From NCBI GenBank assembly GCA_004194705.1, contig SADC01000398.1:62001-126000 (forward strand): 64,000 bases of DNA, given 5' to 3'. The translations under genes and the position numbers were made by a program. Under the pieces are notes generated by a model. The model did not search any database. It was not told the DNA's origin and saw nothing but the letters and a program-made list of their open reading frames with translations. This DNA is from Ditylenchus dipsaci. Its lineage: Eukaryota > Nematoda > Chromadorea > Rhabditida > Anguinidae. Shown one piece after another: positions 21,359 through 32,792 of the stretch; position 1 is the first letter of the stretch; each line of letters begins with the position of its first letter.

Positions 21359-22337
21359 TCGTTAGTATACAGCTTAGGATTTATAATATGCAAAGTATTG
21401 AACTGAAAAAGAAGCATTTTAATTTTTTGTGTAGGATTCGAATTAGAAATAAATTAAGAATAAAATTCTGTTGCTTTGCGCACACTGCTTAGTCAATCAC
21501 AACCTCCTGATGACCACGACCGTGACATCGACCTCGACCGCAACCTCGGCTAAGCGCTGCGAACCAAGGTCAAACACCAGGGTCATACGAAATATTAATA
21601 TTTGAGTATAATCAATCAAGAAGCTTGAAAATAAAAAGGTTTAGGCAAAAAAAGGCGTTCGCCAATCACTCTGAGCATTTTTTCGGTAATAAAAATATCG
21701 TATAGGAACAAAAAAATTTTGAGTTTAGGGATAAGTTTTATGGCTTTTTTTCGTTTCGCGATTTTGAGAGGGTATCAACTTTATTATTATCTCGCCTCAA
21801 CATGTTAACTCTTATTGTCTGCTACCTATTAGAGGTGGCGCTCGTGACATTTTTCTGAAAATCTTTAATTATCTGCTGCAGTTCGTGGAGACTGGGCACA
21901 GGGCTCGTGTAGACTTTGACTTTTAAAGACGAGGAGGTCATTTCAACTCAATATTTATTCGAGTGCTACATCAGTTGAGATCGATCCAGCGATTTACTGG
22001 TTGAGGTAGCCATTTTTTGATGTGCCTTTGCAAAGCTGTTGTCCGCAATGTATCAAGTATCATTTGAAGCTGTTTAAACTGTTTCTTGTAAAGAGAGCGC
22101 CATTTTGTGAACTTTTTAAGACGAGAAATGATTATAAAATGATTATTGGTCAAGATAGTAATTATCCCTTCTTGTTTTGATATCACCTATAAAAAGATGA
22201 GATAAAAGCCTCAAAGTAAACCTCTTTATTCATTGTGCTTTTCACTTGTTTTTTGAAGTCATATAAAAATTTGTTTGTTTTTATTTGTTTGAAAAATGCT
22301 TAAAAGATCAGCTTTCGAATGGTATAAACGGTGAAAT
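21359..22337. other. 3' flank of kinase, no gene seen
   Basis: An AATAAA-like AGAAATAAATTAAG at about 21445 could serve the kinase mRNA. Positions 21530-21580 have short GACC repeats. Nothing else was recognised in about 980 bp. Confidence 0.4.
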
Positions 22338-22901
22338 ATCGACTGACCACGAATTTGACTGACCACTATCAACTGACCACGGTGTCAACTGACTACTATC
22401 AACCGATCACGGTATCGACTGACCACTATTTTTGAAATACTGATCTTGGAAATCATTAATTCATGATGTCGAGTCCACATAAACAAGATATTGAAAAAAA
22501 TTTAGTTTGCTTTTTATGATAGAAATTAGAGTTGGATCAAATAGTTTTTTCCAGATCAGTCGGTTTAGAAAAACCCGGGTTTCGGGTACGTATTCTTTTT
22601 CTGAAGCTGGTTTTTTGGAACCAGGTATTCGGTTAGCCTACCAAATTTACCCTAATAGAAAGTATCACTTTTTCTATCATCGGTACTATTATAGTCCCCC
22701 CCCCCATACTCGGATTTTTTGAAAAGTGACCCAAAATCACCCCCCCCCCCCCGAACTCATTTTTTCTGCACAACAAGATACGAGAAGCATTTTTACACAC
22801 TTTCTGAATGAGAAAAATTAAATGTTTTAAAAAAATTTGCCACCCGTCCCTTGGGGGAGATGGTCTTTTTCGGGTATTTTAGGGTCATTTTTGGCGCGTG
22901 A

Positions 22902-22985
22902 ACGTTTCACCTAAAATACGCAAATGCGTATTTTTGGTGAAACGTTTCACCAAAAATACGCATTTGCGTATTTTAGGTGAAACGT
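22902..22985. repeat. 84-bp perfect palindrome
   Basis: ACGTTTCACCTAAAATACGC runs to the exact inverse, with centre AACGTT at 22943/22944. No mismatch seen. It sits at the left of the region holding the GTCTAAGGTAAGT repeats. Confidence 0.9.
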
Positions 22986-23084
22986 CCCTTTACCTCATTT
23001 TTGGGTGAGTTATCACATTTTTCTTGCTGGAGCTGCGCAAAAAGACTCTCTAAATGCATTTCTGATCAAGAGTCTTGCTCCGAA

Positions 23085-23510
23085 TGATGTCTAAGGTAAG
23101 TCTGTGCGCGCATCTCTAACCAACCAAGCCCCCGAAGGGGGCGCAGGGGCTTGTTTGCTTGGGGTTGAGATGCGCACACCCACATACCTTAGACACAAAT
23201 CACTCGAAAGTGACTCTGGATGCATGAAAAAAACATGCATATCAGAGTTTCTTTATGCGGTAGGCCCCAGTCAACAAAACTATGTTCAAAACCCATCTTT
23301 TTAGGACTCTAGTACCATTTTCAGGTGGTTTACTAATCATGTCTAAGGTAAGTGCGTGCGTCCTTCCTTCTTTGGGGGCGCAGGGGGCTTGGAGTTGAGA
23401 TGCGCGCACGCACTTACCTTAGACAGAAATCACTCGAAAGTGACTCTGGATGCATGAAAAAAACATGCATATCAGAGTTTCTTTATGCGGTAGGCCTTAA
23501 AAAGTAAAAA
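23085..23510. repeat. two copies of the GTCTAAGGTAAGT repeat
   Basis: Each copy has TGTCTAAGGTAAGT, a GC-rich hairpin around GCGCAGGGG, ACTTACCTTAGAC inverted, then CACTCGAAAGTGACTCTGGA and ATGCATATCAGAGTTTC. Other copies: about 35818-36050 and 52548-52760. Family not assigned. Confidence 0.75.
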
Positions 23511-24429
23511 CCTGTTCAAATTCTATCATTTTTTCCTAAATTTTGCGTCAAAAAGGTTAAAATTTGGTCAAACATACCTTAAAAAGACCATCTACCCCCA
23601 AGGGTTGGGTGACAATTTTTTGATGAAATTCAACTTTTTTTTATTCAGAAAGTGTTTGGAAATGCTTCTCGCATCTTGTTGTGCAGAAAAAATGAGTTCG
23701 GGGAATGATTTTGGGTCACTTTTTAAAAAATCCGAGTATGGGGGGAACTAAAGAAGTGCCCTTTCATCTGTTTTATTATTTTTAATAGAAGTTTTTTGTC
23801 TGTGAAGCTATCCACATCCATATATCTTTCCCTATCTCTTGCAATGTGGAGTGTGCTGGTCTTGTCCTCGGTGCGGCCAACCCCCTTGGCCGGTTACAAT
23901 AACATGTAGGACCATTGAAGGTTGATCAAAACCATTGAGGGTAGACCTGGATCACTGAGGGTAGATCATGGCCGCTAAAGGTGGATTTGGACCATTTAAA
24001 GTAGGTCCTAACTAATAAAAATCGACTAATACCATTGGACATGGACCAGCTGGAAGGTGTGGCTTTGGGAGATATATTCATAACCCCAAGATATACAGTT
24101 GACTCTCTCGTTAACGCATTTCTCTCGTTAACAAACTTTTGGTCAAAACTTTTCGGTTTAACTTGGTTAGTTTGGTCGTTTTCATTTCATAATAAAAAGT
24201 TTGGTGATTTTATGATTAGTGGTCAGTCGATGTCGTGGTCAGTTGATAGTGGTCAGTTAATACCGCGGTCAGTTGATAGTGGTCAGTCAAATTCGTGGTC
24301 AGTTGATAGTGGTCAGTCAAATTCGTGGTCAGTCGACCCTCGTCCTTTATAAACATGTCTTCATATATCAAAAAACAATTTTAGAAAAATCGAAAACAAA
24401 ATTGGAAAAATTCGAGACTCACCCTGTAT

Positions 24430-24724
24430 TTCAGTAAATTATGCTTCACTGATTTTCGCTTATGACCACAACATCAACATTAGCCAATTGATATAAAAAG
24501 CTAGAGATTCAAATTAGTAATGACTCCTTTTCAAATTATTTTATGTTAGTAAATAAAAAGCTGCTACAATGCCCATAACAGGTACTCCTACTCTATGTAC
24601 TCCCCACTCCTACTCAACAAAAAATGATAAATAGTGAGTTTTTAGTTTATTATATTGGATATATTATTCTTACACAAAATATAAGTCTTTACTACTTGCT
24701 TGAAAACAATAGAGGACAATATAG
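24430..24724 (+). promoter_or_regulatory. upstream region of receptor B
   Basis: Diverged duplicate of 1957-2246, ending directly at the receptor B start codon. Not resolved into promoter elements. Confidence 0.4.
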
Positions 24725-24997
24725 ATGGCAGTAACTAAGTACTACTTAACCTATTTGAATTTTATTGAAAGCATAGTCTCATTGGTATCTCAAGTGATAG
24801 CCATATGCTTCTTTTTAAATCTCATTTATTGTTCTATTTCCAATTCGACTAAGTTCAAATTCGGAGAGCTTTCCTTCACAATACGTGTCTACATTACAAC
24901 TCATATTATTTGCTCTTTGTTGGCTATTCCCTACCACGCATACATTATTGTTCATTGGAGACAAAGTTGGTTTATTTATCGAACATTGCGTCTATTA

Positions 24998-25069
24998 TAC
25001 CGTATTCACTCTAATTACAGCCTTCGCTCTAATTTAAGCCCAGTGTATTAATTTAGAGTAAATACGGTA
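24998..25069. mobile_element. 72-bp MITE, TACCGTAT family
   Basis: TACCGTATTCACTCTAATTA and exact inverse with almost no interior. Minimal member of the family, in receptor B intron 1. Confidence 0.8.
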
Positions 25070-25218
25070 CCATCAACAACTTTCAATTTTTGACAAATTT
25101 AACTCTTTTAAATTTTCAAAATCTCATATCCCCTTACAAGAAAATTTTCTTACAACGGGAACCTCACGTAGTGTCCGTGGTAAATGGTATATACCATTCG
25201 ATAGCTCTTCAAAAATCC

Positions 25219-25468
25219 GACGCTAGTAGCGAATACACCCCCCCCCCCCCCCCCAACGATTTTCACTTTTTTTACTTTAGTAAAAATAGTAAAAATTTAT
25301 GTCCCAGACCCGGAAAATCTGCGCAATTACTTCATTAGTCACAACTTCCGTACGCTGGCCTACCCCCAAGCCTAAGGGCTAAGCCTAAACTTGTTGTTTG
25401 CAAGGGTAGTTACAGCAATTTTTAAAGGTCGGATGCTTGGGGGCGGGCGGTTATTCGCCACTAGCGCC
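25219..25468. mobile_element. MITE GACGCTAGTAGCGAATAC, copy 3
   Basis: Same orientation and content as 14823-15067. In receptor B intron 1. Confidence 0.83.
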
Positions 25469-26217
25469 AAAAATACTTATTTGACTTAGACATCAGATTT
25501 TGCCCATGGCTCGATTTTGTAAGGTAACTATCTGTTTGAAATATATTGTTATTGTTGTTGGGCAGCCTTTTATAGCTTTTCGGTAGTCTTTAAAAGAGTA
25601 ATAAACAACGTCTTATGAATAATACTTTTAGATATTACATTTTACAATCCAAATGTAATGTTCTGCACTGGAATTTTCACGCTTTCATATGCAGCTATTA
25701 TGGGTTTGCCTGTATTGATTATGGTGCTGGACCAACTAATCTCCTTAAAAATACATGGAAGTAGCTTGAGGCGAAATTTTCCAGCAATTGGTATATTCGC
25801 TATCTCTTTTGTTTACTGTGCCTCTATTGCTATTTATTTGATGGAGCTGCCTTTCGATTACTCTAAAAGTATGTTATTTGGGCTGTTGTAAACAAGTAAC
25901 CTTTTACCTGATCAAAAAGTCAGCTCGACATATTGGGTACCTGTAAACCTACTTCAGACGTTGTAGTAAAACTCAATACTATAAAGTCACCTTTTTGTAG
26001 ACCCTGCTGCTTTTAGTGATGTAATATAATCAACGAATGAGTTACATTAGTCTGTAATTTTGAAGTAATCAATCTAAGACAAAGCTATCAAATGTTCAAG
26101 ATTTGAGACTCAAATCTTAAAGATTTTTCCCACTTTTCCATTCTAAAAAACTTAATAAGCTCCGGGCGGCCCATTTTTGACCAAAAATTACCAAATGTTC
26201 TTTATTTTAATTTTTTT

Positions 26218-26415
26218 AAAGGGCCATTGCCGTCTACGACGATGGCGGTCCCCCGCCAATTGAAAAAATCCTAATCATTGAGCGTCTGATTTTTCAACTT
26301 GGTTTCTGACACAACTATCCCTAAAATTAAATTCTAAGCCTTGTTTTGTTAGAAATCAAACTGAAAAATCCGTACAGAAATACAATGATTAGGCGAAATT
26401 TTTTGAATTGCTACT
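26218..26415. mobile_element. palindromic MITE, one end lost
   Basis: Starts AAAGGGCCATTGCCG; inner arms AATCATTGAGCG / CAATGATTAGG and CTGATTTTTCAACTTGG pair as in 59093-59328. The right outer end is missing. Confidence 0.6.
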
Positions 26416-26439
26416 TAGGTTTGAAAAACTCGCTTCCAT

Positions 26440-26700
26440 GGCGCAGTGCGTAAGTGCTCGCATTTTTTGGCCCAAAATGGTGTTTTTTGGTGTTGCAGGT
26501 TCAATCCCACGTAGTGGCATACTATTTTTTTTGACTTGTTTGGCCAGTTTAGAGGTAATTAGACTCTTTTGACGCTAGATTCGGAATCAGCGACCCAAAT
26601 TACCTCTAAACTGGCCAAACAAGCCAAAAAAAATAGTGTGCCACTACGTGGGACTGAACCTGCAACACCGAAAAACACCATTTTGGGCCAAAAAACAGTA
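26440..26700. mobile_element. palindromic element with tRNA-like arms, second type
   Basis: Left arm: CCATGGCGCAGTGCGTAAG (A-box-like), a spacer, then GCAGGTTCAATCCCACGTAG (B box). The right arm repeats it inverted from GTGCCACTACGTGGGACTGAA to GGGCCAAAAAACAG. Between lie inverted CCAAATTACCTCTAAACTGG blocks. No complete tRNA cloverleaf forms because of the insertion between the boxes. Confidence 0.6.
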
Positions 26701-27539
26701 GCTTATGAAACCCTCTGCTGATGGTTGTACAGCCAAGAGACTGAGCAACATTTTGATACCAAACTCGTAAATAAAATATGAAAAAATGAAGTAAAAAATG
26801 TCGGTGTGTCCAGGGAGATATGAAACTGAGAGTTCAAAATATTCGCATTATGATTTGCACCGCCAAACACCATCCCCCCCCCATTTAAAGTTAAGAACTC
26901 TAATGTACGACAAGAATATGGTACAAGAATGTATGGTAAGAGCCGGTAAGATGACGTAAAAACAAGATTTCGAGTAATTGGTAAATAGCTTCTTAATTAA
27001 ATAGCTTCTTGTTAGTGGATATGCTCTTTAAAATAATTATACAAAAGCTTTAGTGGAGCAATGTACATCATTTGTCTGCTTGCTCATAAAATATAAAAAT
27101 ATGCCTCAAACAATCTTTAAGTTTTGCATTGAATTTTCATCCCTTATCTGCACAATATACTTTTTTTATGCAGCTAATCGTCACAGAGAAAAAGACATTG
27201 TAAGACTATTTTTTTGAAAATCATAATAAAATATTCTCTTTTAGAAAAATCGTATCGTAAAAGTAACTTTAATAGCACAAATGGCTTTGAGTACTGTTCC
27301 TAATTTCGGTTCCATAATTTTCAAAATCGTAAATATATATTCAAAATTTTTGTAATTTTTTCGGAAATTTAGATATCTGGTCGAGAAGCTTCCACTTATT
27401 TGGGTCAAACTGTTTTTACAATAAGTCTGATAAAAATAGCTATCATAAGTATTATGTATCACTGGATAGTCATGAAAAGTGAAGTGTTTGTGGTTTCTAA
27501 AAAGAATATATTTGTGACCAGAAGTGCTTCCGGTTAATA

Positions 27540-27747
27540 CAGGGCTGCCATATGTCCTTTTTTAAAAGATTTATCTTTTTTTGGGTCTTTTTTGGGTCTT
27601 CCAAGTCTTTTTTTATTTTTGAAGTTTTAGTCAAAATCTTTTTTTTATATTCAAAATGGCAATTAGCACTAGATAAAATGCGCTTTTCTGTTCAAATCCC
27701 TGTTTTTGACCAAATGTTCTTTTTTGAATTTTGAGATGGCAGCCCTG
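27540..27747. mobile_element. hAT-type MITE at the end of receptor B
   Basis: CAGGGCTGCCATATGTCC and inverse GATGGCAGCCCTG, flanked by GGTTAATA / AGCTAATA (6 of 8). The left duplicate contains the receptor B stop TAA. T-rich interior like 2562-2749. Confidence 0.7.
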
Positions 27748-28092
27748 AGCTAATAGCTGTAAAAATATTTTTAATTTTAATGATTTGATGACAATTTGTT
27801 ATGCTTATTTATCTAAACGCAGAAAGTGTACTTGTTAAATTAAAGAATTTTAAATTATTCAATCTTTTAGACGAGTAACAAACCATGTAACAAGCCTCCA
27901 AATTCACTTTTTTAAAATTCTTCACTCAACAATATAACCACTCGTCCTGAGTCAGATTTCGCCTCGTCGGTAACTGTAAAACTTCTCGGATAATATATGA
28001 AGAATTTGACAGTTAACGATGGGTCAAAATCTGACTCAGGATGAGTGAGTGCTCTGGCTAACACGGGAAAGGCACGATAAAAAAACCTGATA

Positions 28093-28347
28093 TACCGTAT
28101 TTCCTCTGATAGGAACACCCGCTCTAATAAGCGCACCCCTTCAACTTTGAGGGTCTGGATCTCACGGCAGAGTTAATATTTTGCAAAGCTGTTTATTGCG
28201 TTTTCTGAACTCTCACGAGCTCTACCGATTCCAGTTTTCAGATTTTTAATTTTCACCCAAAAATCTCGAAATCGACCTCAAATTTTCCCAATTCTCGGGA
28301 GGCTGAAAAATAAGCGCATCGGTGCTCCTATTATAAGAAATACGGTA
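28093..28347. mobile_element. MITE, TACCGTATTTCC family
   Basis: Ends TACCGTATTTCCTCTGATAG and inverse; inner GCTCTAATAAGCGCACC / AATAAGCGCATCGGTGC. 255 bp. Confidence 0.8.
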
Positions 28348-28492
28348 CCAAAAGATAACCCTAACCGAGATTATTAATAGTCTCTTTAGTGAAAAAACGG
28401 CTACGGAGCGGGTAAGTCAAACAAGTCACGGGACAGAAAGTCATTAAAAAATATGTTGGCCAAAACTCAAAGAAATAGATTGGTTGAAGGTA

Positions 28493-28593
28493 CAGTCGAC
28501 TCTCCCAATAACGAACCCCTGGGGACCGACTCTAGGTGTTCGTTATTGAGAGAGCTCGTTATTCAGGGGGTTCGTTATTGGGAGAGTCGACTG
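28493..28593. mobile_element. 101-bp pogo/Tigger-type MITE
   Basis: CAGTCGACTCTCCCAATAAC and exact inverse, between TA dinucleotides; the whole sequence is a hairpin with GTTCGTTATTG blocks. Confidence 0.85.
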
Positions 28594-28959
28594 TACTTCA
28601 TGCTTACCCTTTTTAAACCTTGCCCTAAGTCTAGAAAATTTGAGGTCGGTCTCAAAAATTTTCGGGTGCTCAACCGAAATTTCTGAATAAGCATAATCAA
28701 CAGAGTCCTACAAAATATTCAATATGCTCCGAAATACAAACCGTAGAAGTTGGAGAGACGGGTTTAGTTGAGAGGCGAGACTTTTAATGAAAACAATGAG
28801 TTATGCTTAAAAAAGTATTAATAAAAAATTAAATATCACATGCTTAAAAAAATCACCTACATAATACAAAAATTGTTCATACAATAAATATTTTGAGAAA
28901 TTTGTATTTTACGCTTTTTAGCAAGACTAAACTATATTTATTTACAAAAAAGTATTGAA

Positions 28960-29718
28960 TAGAGGTGTGCATTAAAAAACATTTGGGATCGGGATTTGCC
29001 GATCTGTCGAGTCCATGAGTAATCGGGCAAAATACAGGTTTCACAAGAAATTCCACTGATTTCAAACGTTCACAGCTGTTTTTCTGAATGCTATTTCAAA
29101 ATTTTCTAAATGCATAAAACGCATAAAGGCATGTAAAATCGAAAATACGAGTGGTTTTTCCTGATGCTTAGACCTTGCCTTTCCAGAGGCTATCTACATC
29201 TACAAACCAGGACCTAAACTACTAGAGGGATATCAAGCAAAAATATTGTTTTTTTATTTTATAGATAAATATTTACGGAGAAATTTGCTAGAAAATTATC
29301 ACCGCAAGCTTTGTTATATTTATATATTGTTATATATGTCGAATTCCCTTCACGACAAAAAGTTATAAGCGTTTAAAATCGGTGTAATATTTTAAGACAT
29401 TCTTTTCGTATAAATTGCTGTAATACAGAGCAAAAAATAATTAAACCTGATGGAATAATTGTCAGGACCTGTCAGATTCAAAATCTGTCCAAAAAAAGAG
29501 AAGAATAAATTTAAAAAACCACAAATCATGCACAAATGAAAATATTTCTTCCCAAAAATGCTTTTGAAAATGCACATCGGGGTTTCGCGATTTTCACGAT
29601 TGGGATTTTTAAAATCGATCGGGGGGGGGGGGGGGTGATTCGGGATCAGATTTCAGCACGAAAATCTTCGGAGTCGTGATCCCAATCGGGAGGGATCCCA
29701 ATCCCCTGCACACCTCTA
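28960..29718. mobile_element. hAT-type MITE
   Basis: TAGAGGTGTGCA and inverse TGCACACCTCTA, flanked by GTATTGAA / GTATTTAA (7 of 8). GGGATCGGGATT repeats near both ends. 759 bp, no protein. Confidence 0.78.
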
Positions 29719-29914
29719 GTATTTAAAAGGTAGAAATAAAAATAGCATAAATTATGTGTTTTGATTCTTTGAATTTTTTTTTAATTGCAGTCAACCTTCT
29801 CTATAAGCTACAGGTCAAATTTAAAGTTTAAAACAAATTCTTTTAAAATTTTCGAAATTTGACTAAAATAACCAGATCCAAACGTAGAATGGGCTAATAA
29901 TAAAAATTGCATTT

Positions 29915-30129
29915 AAAGGAGCATGCTCGTGCGTTTTAGGAAGTTTAGGCGGGGACCATTTTTCACTCGTTTCGCGTTCGGTCTGTTATTGATAACCGTA
30001 TTCTACTTTTAAAAGTTAGGCAGAAAACTTATAAATTGTAGATCAAAACGCATAAAAATATTTAACAAGGAAGAAAAATACTTGTGGTCCCCGCCTTTAC
30101 TCCGTGTAACGCACGGGCATGCTCCTTTA
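29915..30129. mobile_element. hairpin MITE AAAGGAGCATGC
   Basis: AAAGGAGCATGCTCGTGCGTT and its approximate inverse bound 215 bp, with GGCGGGGACCA / TGGTCCCCGCC inside. It abuts 30129-33961. Confidence 0.75.
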
Positions 30130-30438
30130 AAGGAAGGGGAAAACTTTTACGGCTACTTTTCGACTACTACTTCACACACCTCTGTTTAATATATTCTGTT
30201 TTCTTATCTCGAATGTTTTTGCACCGTTTTGTAGCTCCGATTCTCCTCTATCAACTAAGTGGTCAAACGTTCCGACTAAAAATAATTTTTGAGAAAATCA
30301 CACCAAATATAAATCACACAAATATAAAGTAAAACTCCACTAAAACACCGAGCTAAAAAAGCATGGTTTTTAATGTGAGGTTGGTGTGATTTTCTCAAAA
30401 TTATTTTTAATCAAGACGTTTGACCACTCGATTGATAG

Positions 30439-30610
30439 TGTTGTATCCTTGGTAGCTTGAGAGAGAGACGATAGCACACGACTTCTTAATAGCTTTATTC
30501 GGACACAAACTGATCTGAACACAGACGTTCAGACCTTTATATACTACGAGAGTCACAGACATGTTTGAATCACTACAAGACAAATGGTGATTCAAAACAC
30601 AGTTCACACA
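30439..30610 (-). repeat. 3' LTR
   Basis: 172 bp, TG..CA ends, near-identical to the LTR at 32563-32734; 3' on the element's own strand. Confidence 0.88.
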
Positions 30611-32562
30611 CCTTCCCCCGTACAATGGGTTGGCGGACAGAGATTCTGAAGAATAGGAGATTGATTTCTTTCTTGCAGCATTGGAGCATCTTTCTGGCCG
30701 AGGAACTTTGACTGTCGCAGATTGGCACTTGAGGCTTCTTTGACCGTTCCCTATACCGACCATTGGCTGCTGAATCTCTGCTGTGACTGGAGAAGACGAG
30801 AGAGTTGAGCACGATGTTCCATTCCCTTTTCTTGAAGCGGAGCTGATTGGGAAGACACTTGCTTGCAGGCGAGACTGATGAGCATAATGACGCGTCCACT
30901 CCTTCCCTTGATTGAAGACTGGAAGCGGAGCTGTTTCGGAGACGACATTTGCTGGAAGACGAGTTGCTTTGCTGGTCACTTTCTTCTTGCAGGCTGCACT
31001 TGAGAAGAGGACGGCAACTGAGAGACTAACTGACGATCAAAGCTTGGAACTTCTGTTTTTGACTGTGACGAGAGCAGTTGCTTTTCCAGTGCATGAGTCC
31101 ACAGATAGAGCATGGCGACGAAGGCTTGCTGCTGCGACCACTGAAGGCTGCTGAGGGTCCTGGCTACAGTTGAGCTGAGCTGTAGCAGGTGATTCCCTTT
31201 GACTGACGGAACTGAGAAGGCTGGTGCTTTTCCTTTGATCGCTGCTGATTGAAAGGCATGTCCAAAATCCTAGTGCGTTGAGCGCATTGATCCCTAGCAG
31301 ATTGATTGAACACGGTGAGCCACCACGAAAGCTGTTTGACTGAGCGACCATTGGCAGAGAAGGAAGCGATACCATCACCGATGAACTTGCAGCTTGACCC
31401 ATTGTAGAGACACCTGCCATTTGCTTCGATAGATTGGAGGCGACCAATTGCTAGATAGGTTCCTCATTGATTCTGTATGTTCTGACCCAGTGTCAAGAGT
31501 GAAGAGGACAAACGGCCGTGATTGCACTTGCTTTTTGAGCTGAGGCTTCTTACCCAATGTTGAACTTGCACTGATTGCATTAGAAGGCAGTTGACCCATA
31601 GCTTGATTGATTCGAAGACTTGAACTGCTTCTGGAACTTCTTCTTCGCCTGGCGAACTGCTGATTGCGTCACTTCCTTGCTGAGGTGACAATTTCACCGC
31701 ACTTGTGGCATTCGGCATTCTTGGAACGGCAACGTCGGACCAATGCATAGACCGCAGCGGAAGCAGGCACTCGGGGACTGAGCTTTCTGACTTGATTGAT
31801 GTACGGACTGAGCAGGGCTGCTGACTTCTTTCCAGATGCTTTGCTTCGGCAATTGTTGACAGGTAGCTGGCAGCTTCTTCCACAATTCTTCGAACTTGAC
31901 TGCATCTCCCTTTTCGTTGATCGATGAGAAGGCGAGTTCGGATAGCGGCATCTGATTTGACTTGAGGCCCAATAGCAGGAGAAGGCAATTGAACTCTTCC
32001 TCTTTGAGAGAGCTGAATTTGAACAGCGGAGCTGACCCTTGAGACGATTGACGTAGTGGCGGAATTCTTCCCCATTCATCTTGACCAGACGCAGGCATTC
32101 GAAGCGATCCACCACAGCGAGCGAGAATGAGCGATAATTTAAGAGACCACTAACCGTTCCTCCATATTGAAGTCGGTCACATCCTTAGGCAGGCAGCTTT
32201 TGGAGTACTCGGCGAAGCTTCGGCAGAGAGCTTGGTCATTAGGAGCTTCACTTTCGTTGATTCCACCATATTCGGAGCTGTGCAATCAAGAGAGAATTGG
32301 AACGCTGCATCCAATTTTGAACTTGTTCGGATCACTGTCATCAGCGCTGAAGACTTCCATGTCTGGCAATTGAGGCAACGTAGAGATAGCAGGAGTAGCA
32401 GGCTGAGCATTGTCACCACCACCATTTCGCTGCTGAAGAGAGCCATCATCTGAGACATAGCAGCGGCTTGCTGAGCGATTGATTCTTGTTGCTTAGCCAT
32501 TGCAGTAGCTTGCTGAGCCACCATAGCTTTGAGTTCATTTGTTTCCATAGCGACTGCGCCAA

Positions 32563-32734
32563 TGTTGTATCCTTGGTAGCTTGAGAGAGAGACGATAGCA
32601 CATGACTTCTTAATAGCTTTATTCGGACACAAACTGATCTGAACACAGACGTTCAGACCTTTATATACTACGAGAGTCACAGACATGTTTGAATCACTAC
32701 AAGACAAATGGTGATTCAAACACAGTTCACAACA
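32563..32734 (-). repeat. 5' LTR
   Basis: 172 bp; followed on the minus strand after one base by the tRNA-Ser-type primer site (about 32551-32561). Confidence 0.88.
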
Positions 32735-32792
32735 GATAGAGGAGAATTTCAGCTGATAAACGGTGTAAAACATCTGAGATAAGAAAACAGAA

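Larger units (their letters stand above)
22693..23747. mobile_element. inner inverted-repeat element
   Basis: CCCCATACTCGGATTTTTTG through CAACAAGATACGAGAAGCAT on the left is inverted at 23640-23747. Each end carries a C or G run. It lies inside the 22338-24338 element and contains GTCTAAGGTAAGT-family repeats and an 84-bp palindrome. Confidence 0.75.
22338..24338. mobile_element. outer element with AACTGACCAC subterminal arrays
   Basis: Left array (22338-22430) has about five CGACTGACCACTATCAACTG-type units; the right array (24225-24338) has the same units inverted (GTGGTCAGTTGATAGTGG). About 2 kb between them is filled by two further nested elements. No transposase. Exact ends and target duplication not determined. 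Confidence 0.65.
24725..27537 (+). pseudogene. 7TM chemoreceptor-like, copy B, probably inactive
   Basis: Five exons as in copy A: 24725-24965, 25632-25868, about 27014-27199, 27245-27328, 27373-27537 (TAA). Exons 1, 2, 4 and 5 are open and very close to copy A (SIVSLVSQVIAICFFLNLIY; VLDQLISLKIHGSS; NIFVTRSASG). In exon 3, the codon that is TTA in copy A is TAA (27029-27031), and the AG at the copy A acceptor is missing; the nearest alternative AG (27014-27015) also runs into a stop. Unless an undetected splice form exists, the product ends after four membrane segments. Intron 1 carries two MITEs (24998-25069, 25219-25468); intron 2 holds a tRNA-like palindrome and another MITE. A hAT MITE inserted across the stop codon. 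Confidence 0.72.
30439..32734 (-). mobile_element. short Ty3/Gypsy-like LTR retroelement
   Basis: Two direct 172-bp LTRs (30439-30610 and 32563-32734) begin TGTTGTATCC and end TTCACAACA-type, flanked by a perfect 5-bp duplication GATAG. Read on the minus strand, a primer-binding site TGGCGCAGTCG follows the 5' LTR and fits the 3' end of tRNA-Ser. Broken frames show, in order, a Gag-like Gln/Ala-rich start, a CFRCG..CHKCG zinc-knuckle region near 31760-31700, a retropepsin LDTGSE near 31490 and an NLLGINALNALGF segment near 31300. No reverse transcriptase or integrase fits in the 1.95 kb interior. The LTRs differ at only a few sites, so it is young, defective and probably mobilised in trans. 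Confidence 0.88.

Noticed and set aside
22338..24338. CRISPR-like array from spaced ACTGACCAC repeats
   Set aside because: Degenerate units, inverted at the other end, in a eukaryotic transposon context.
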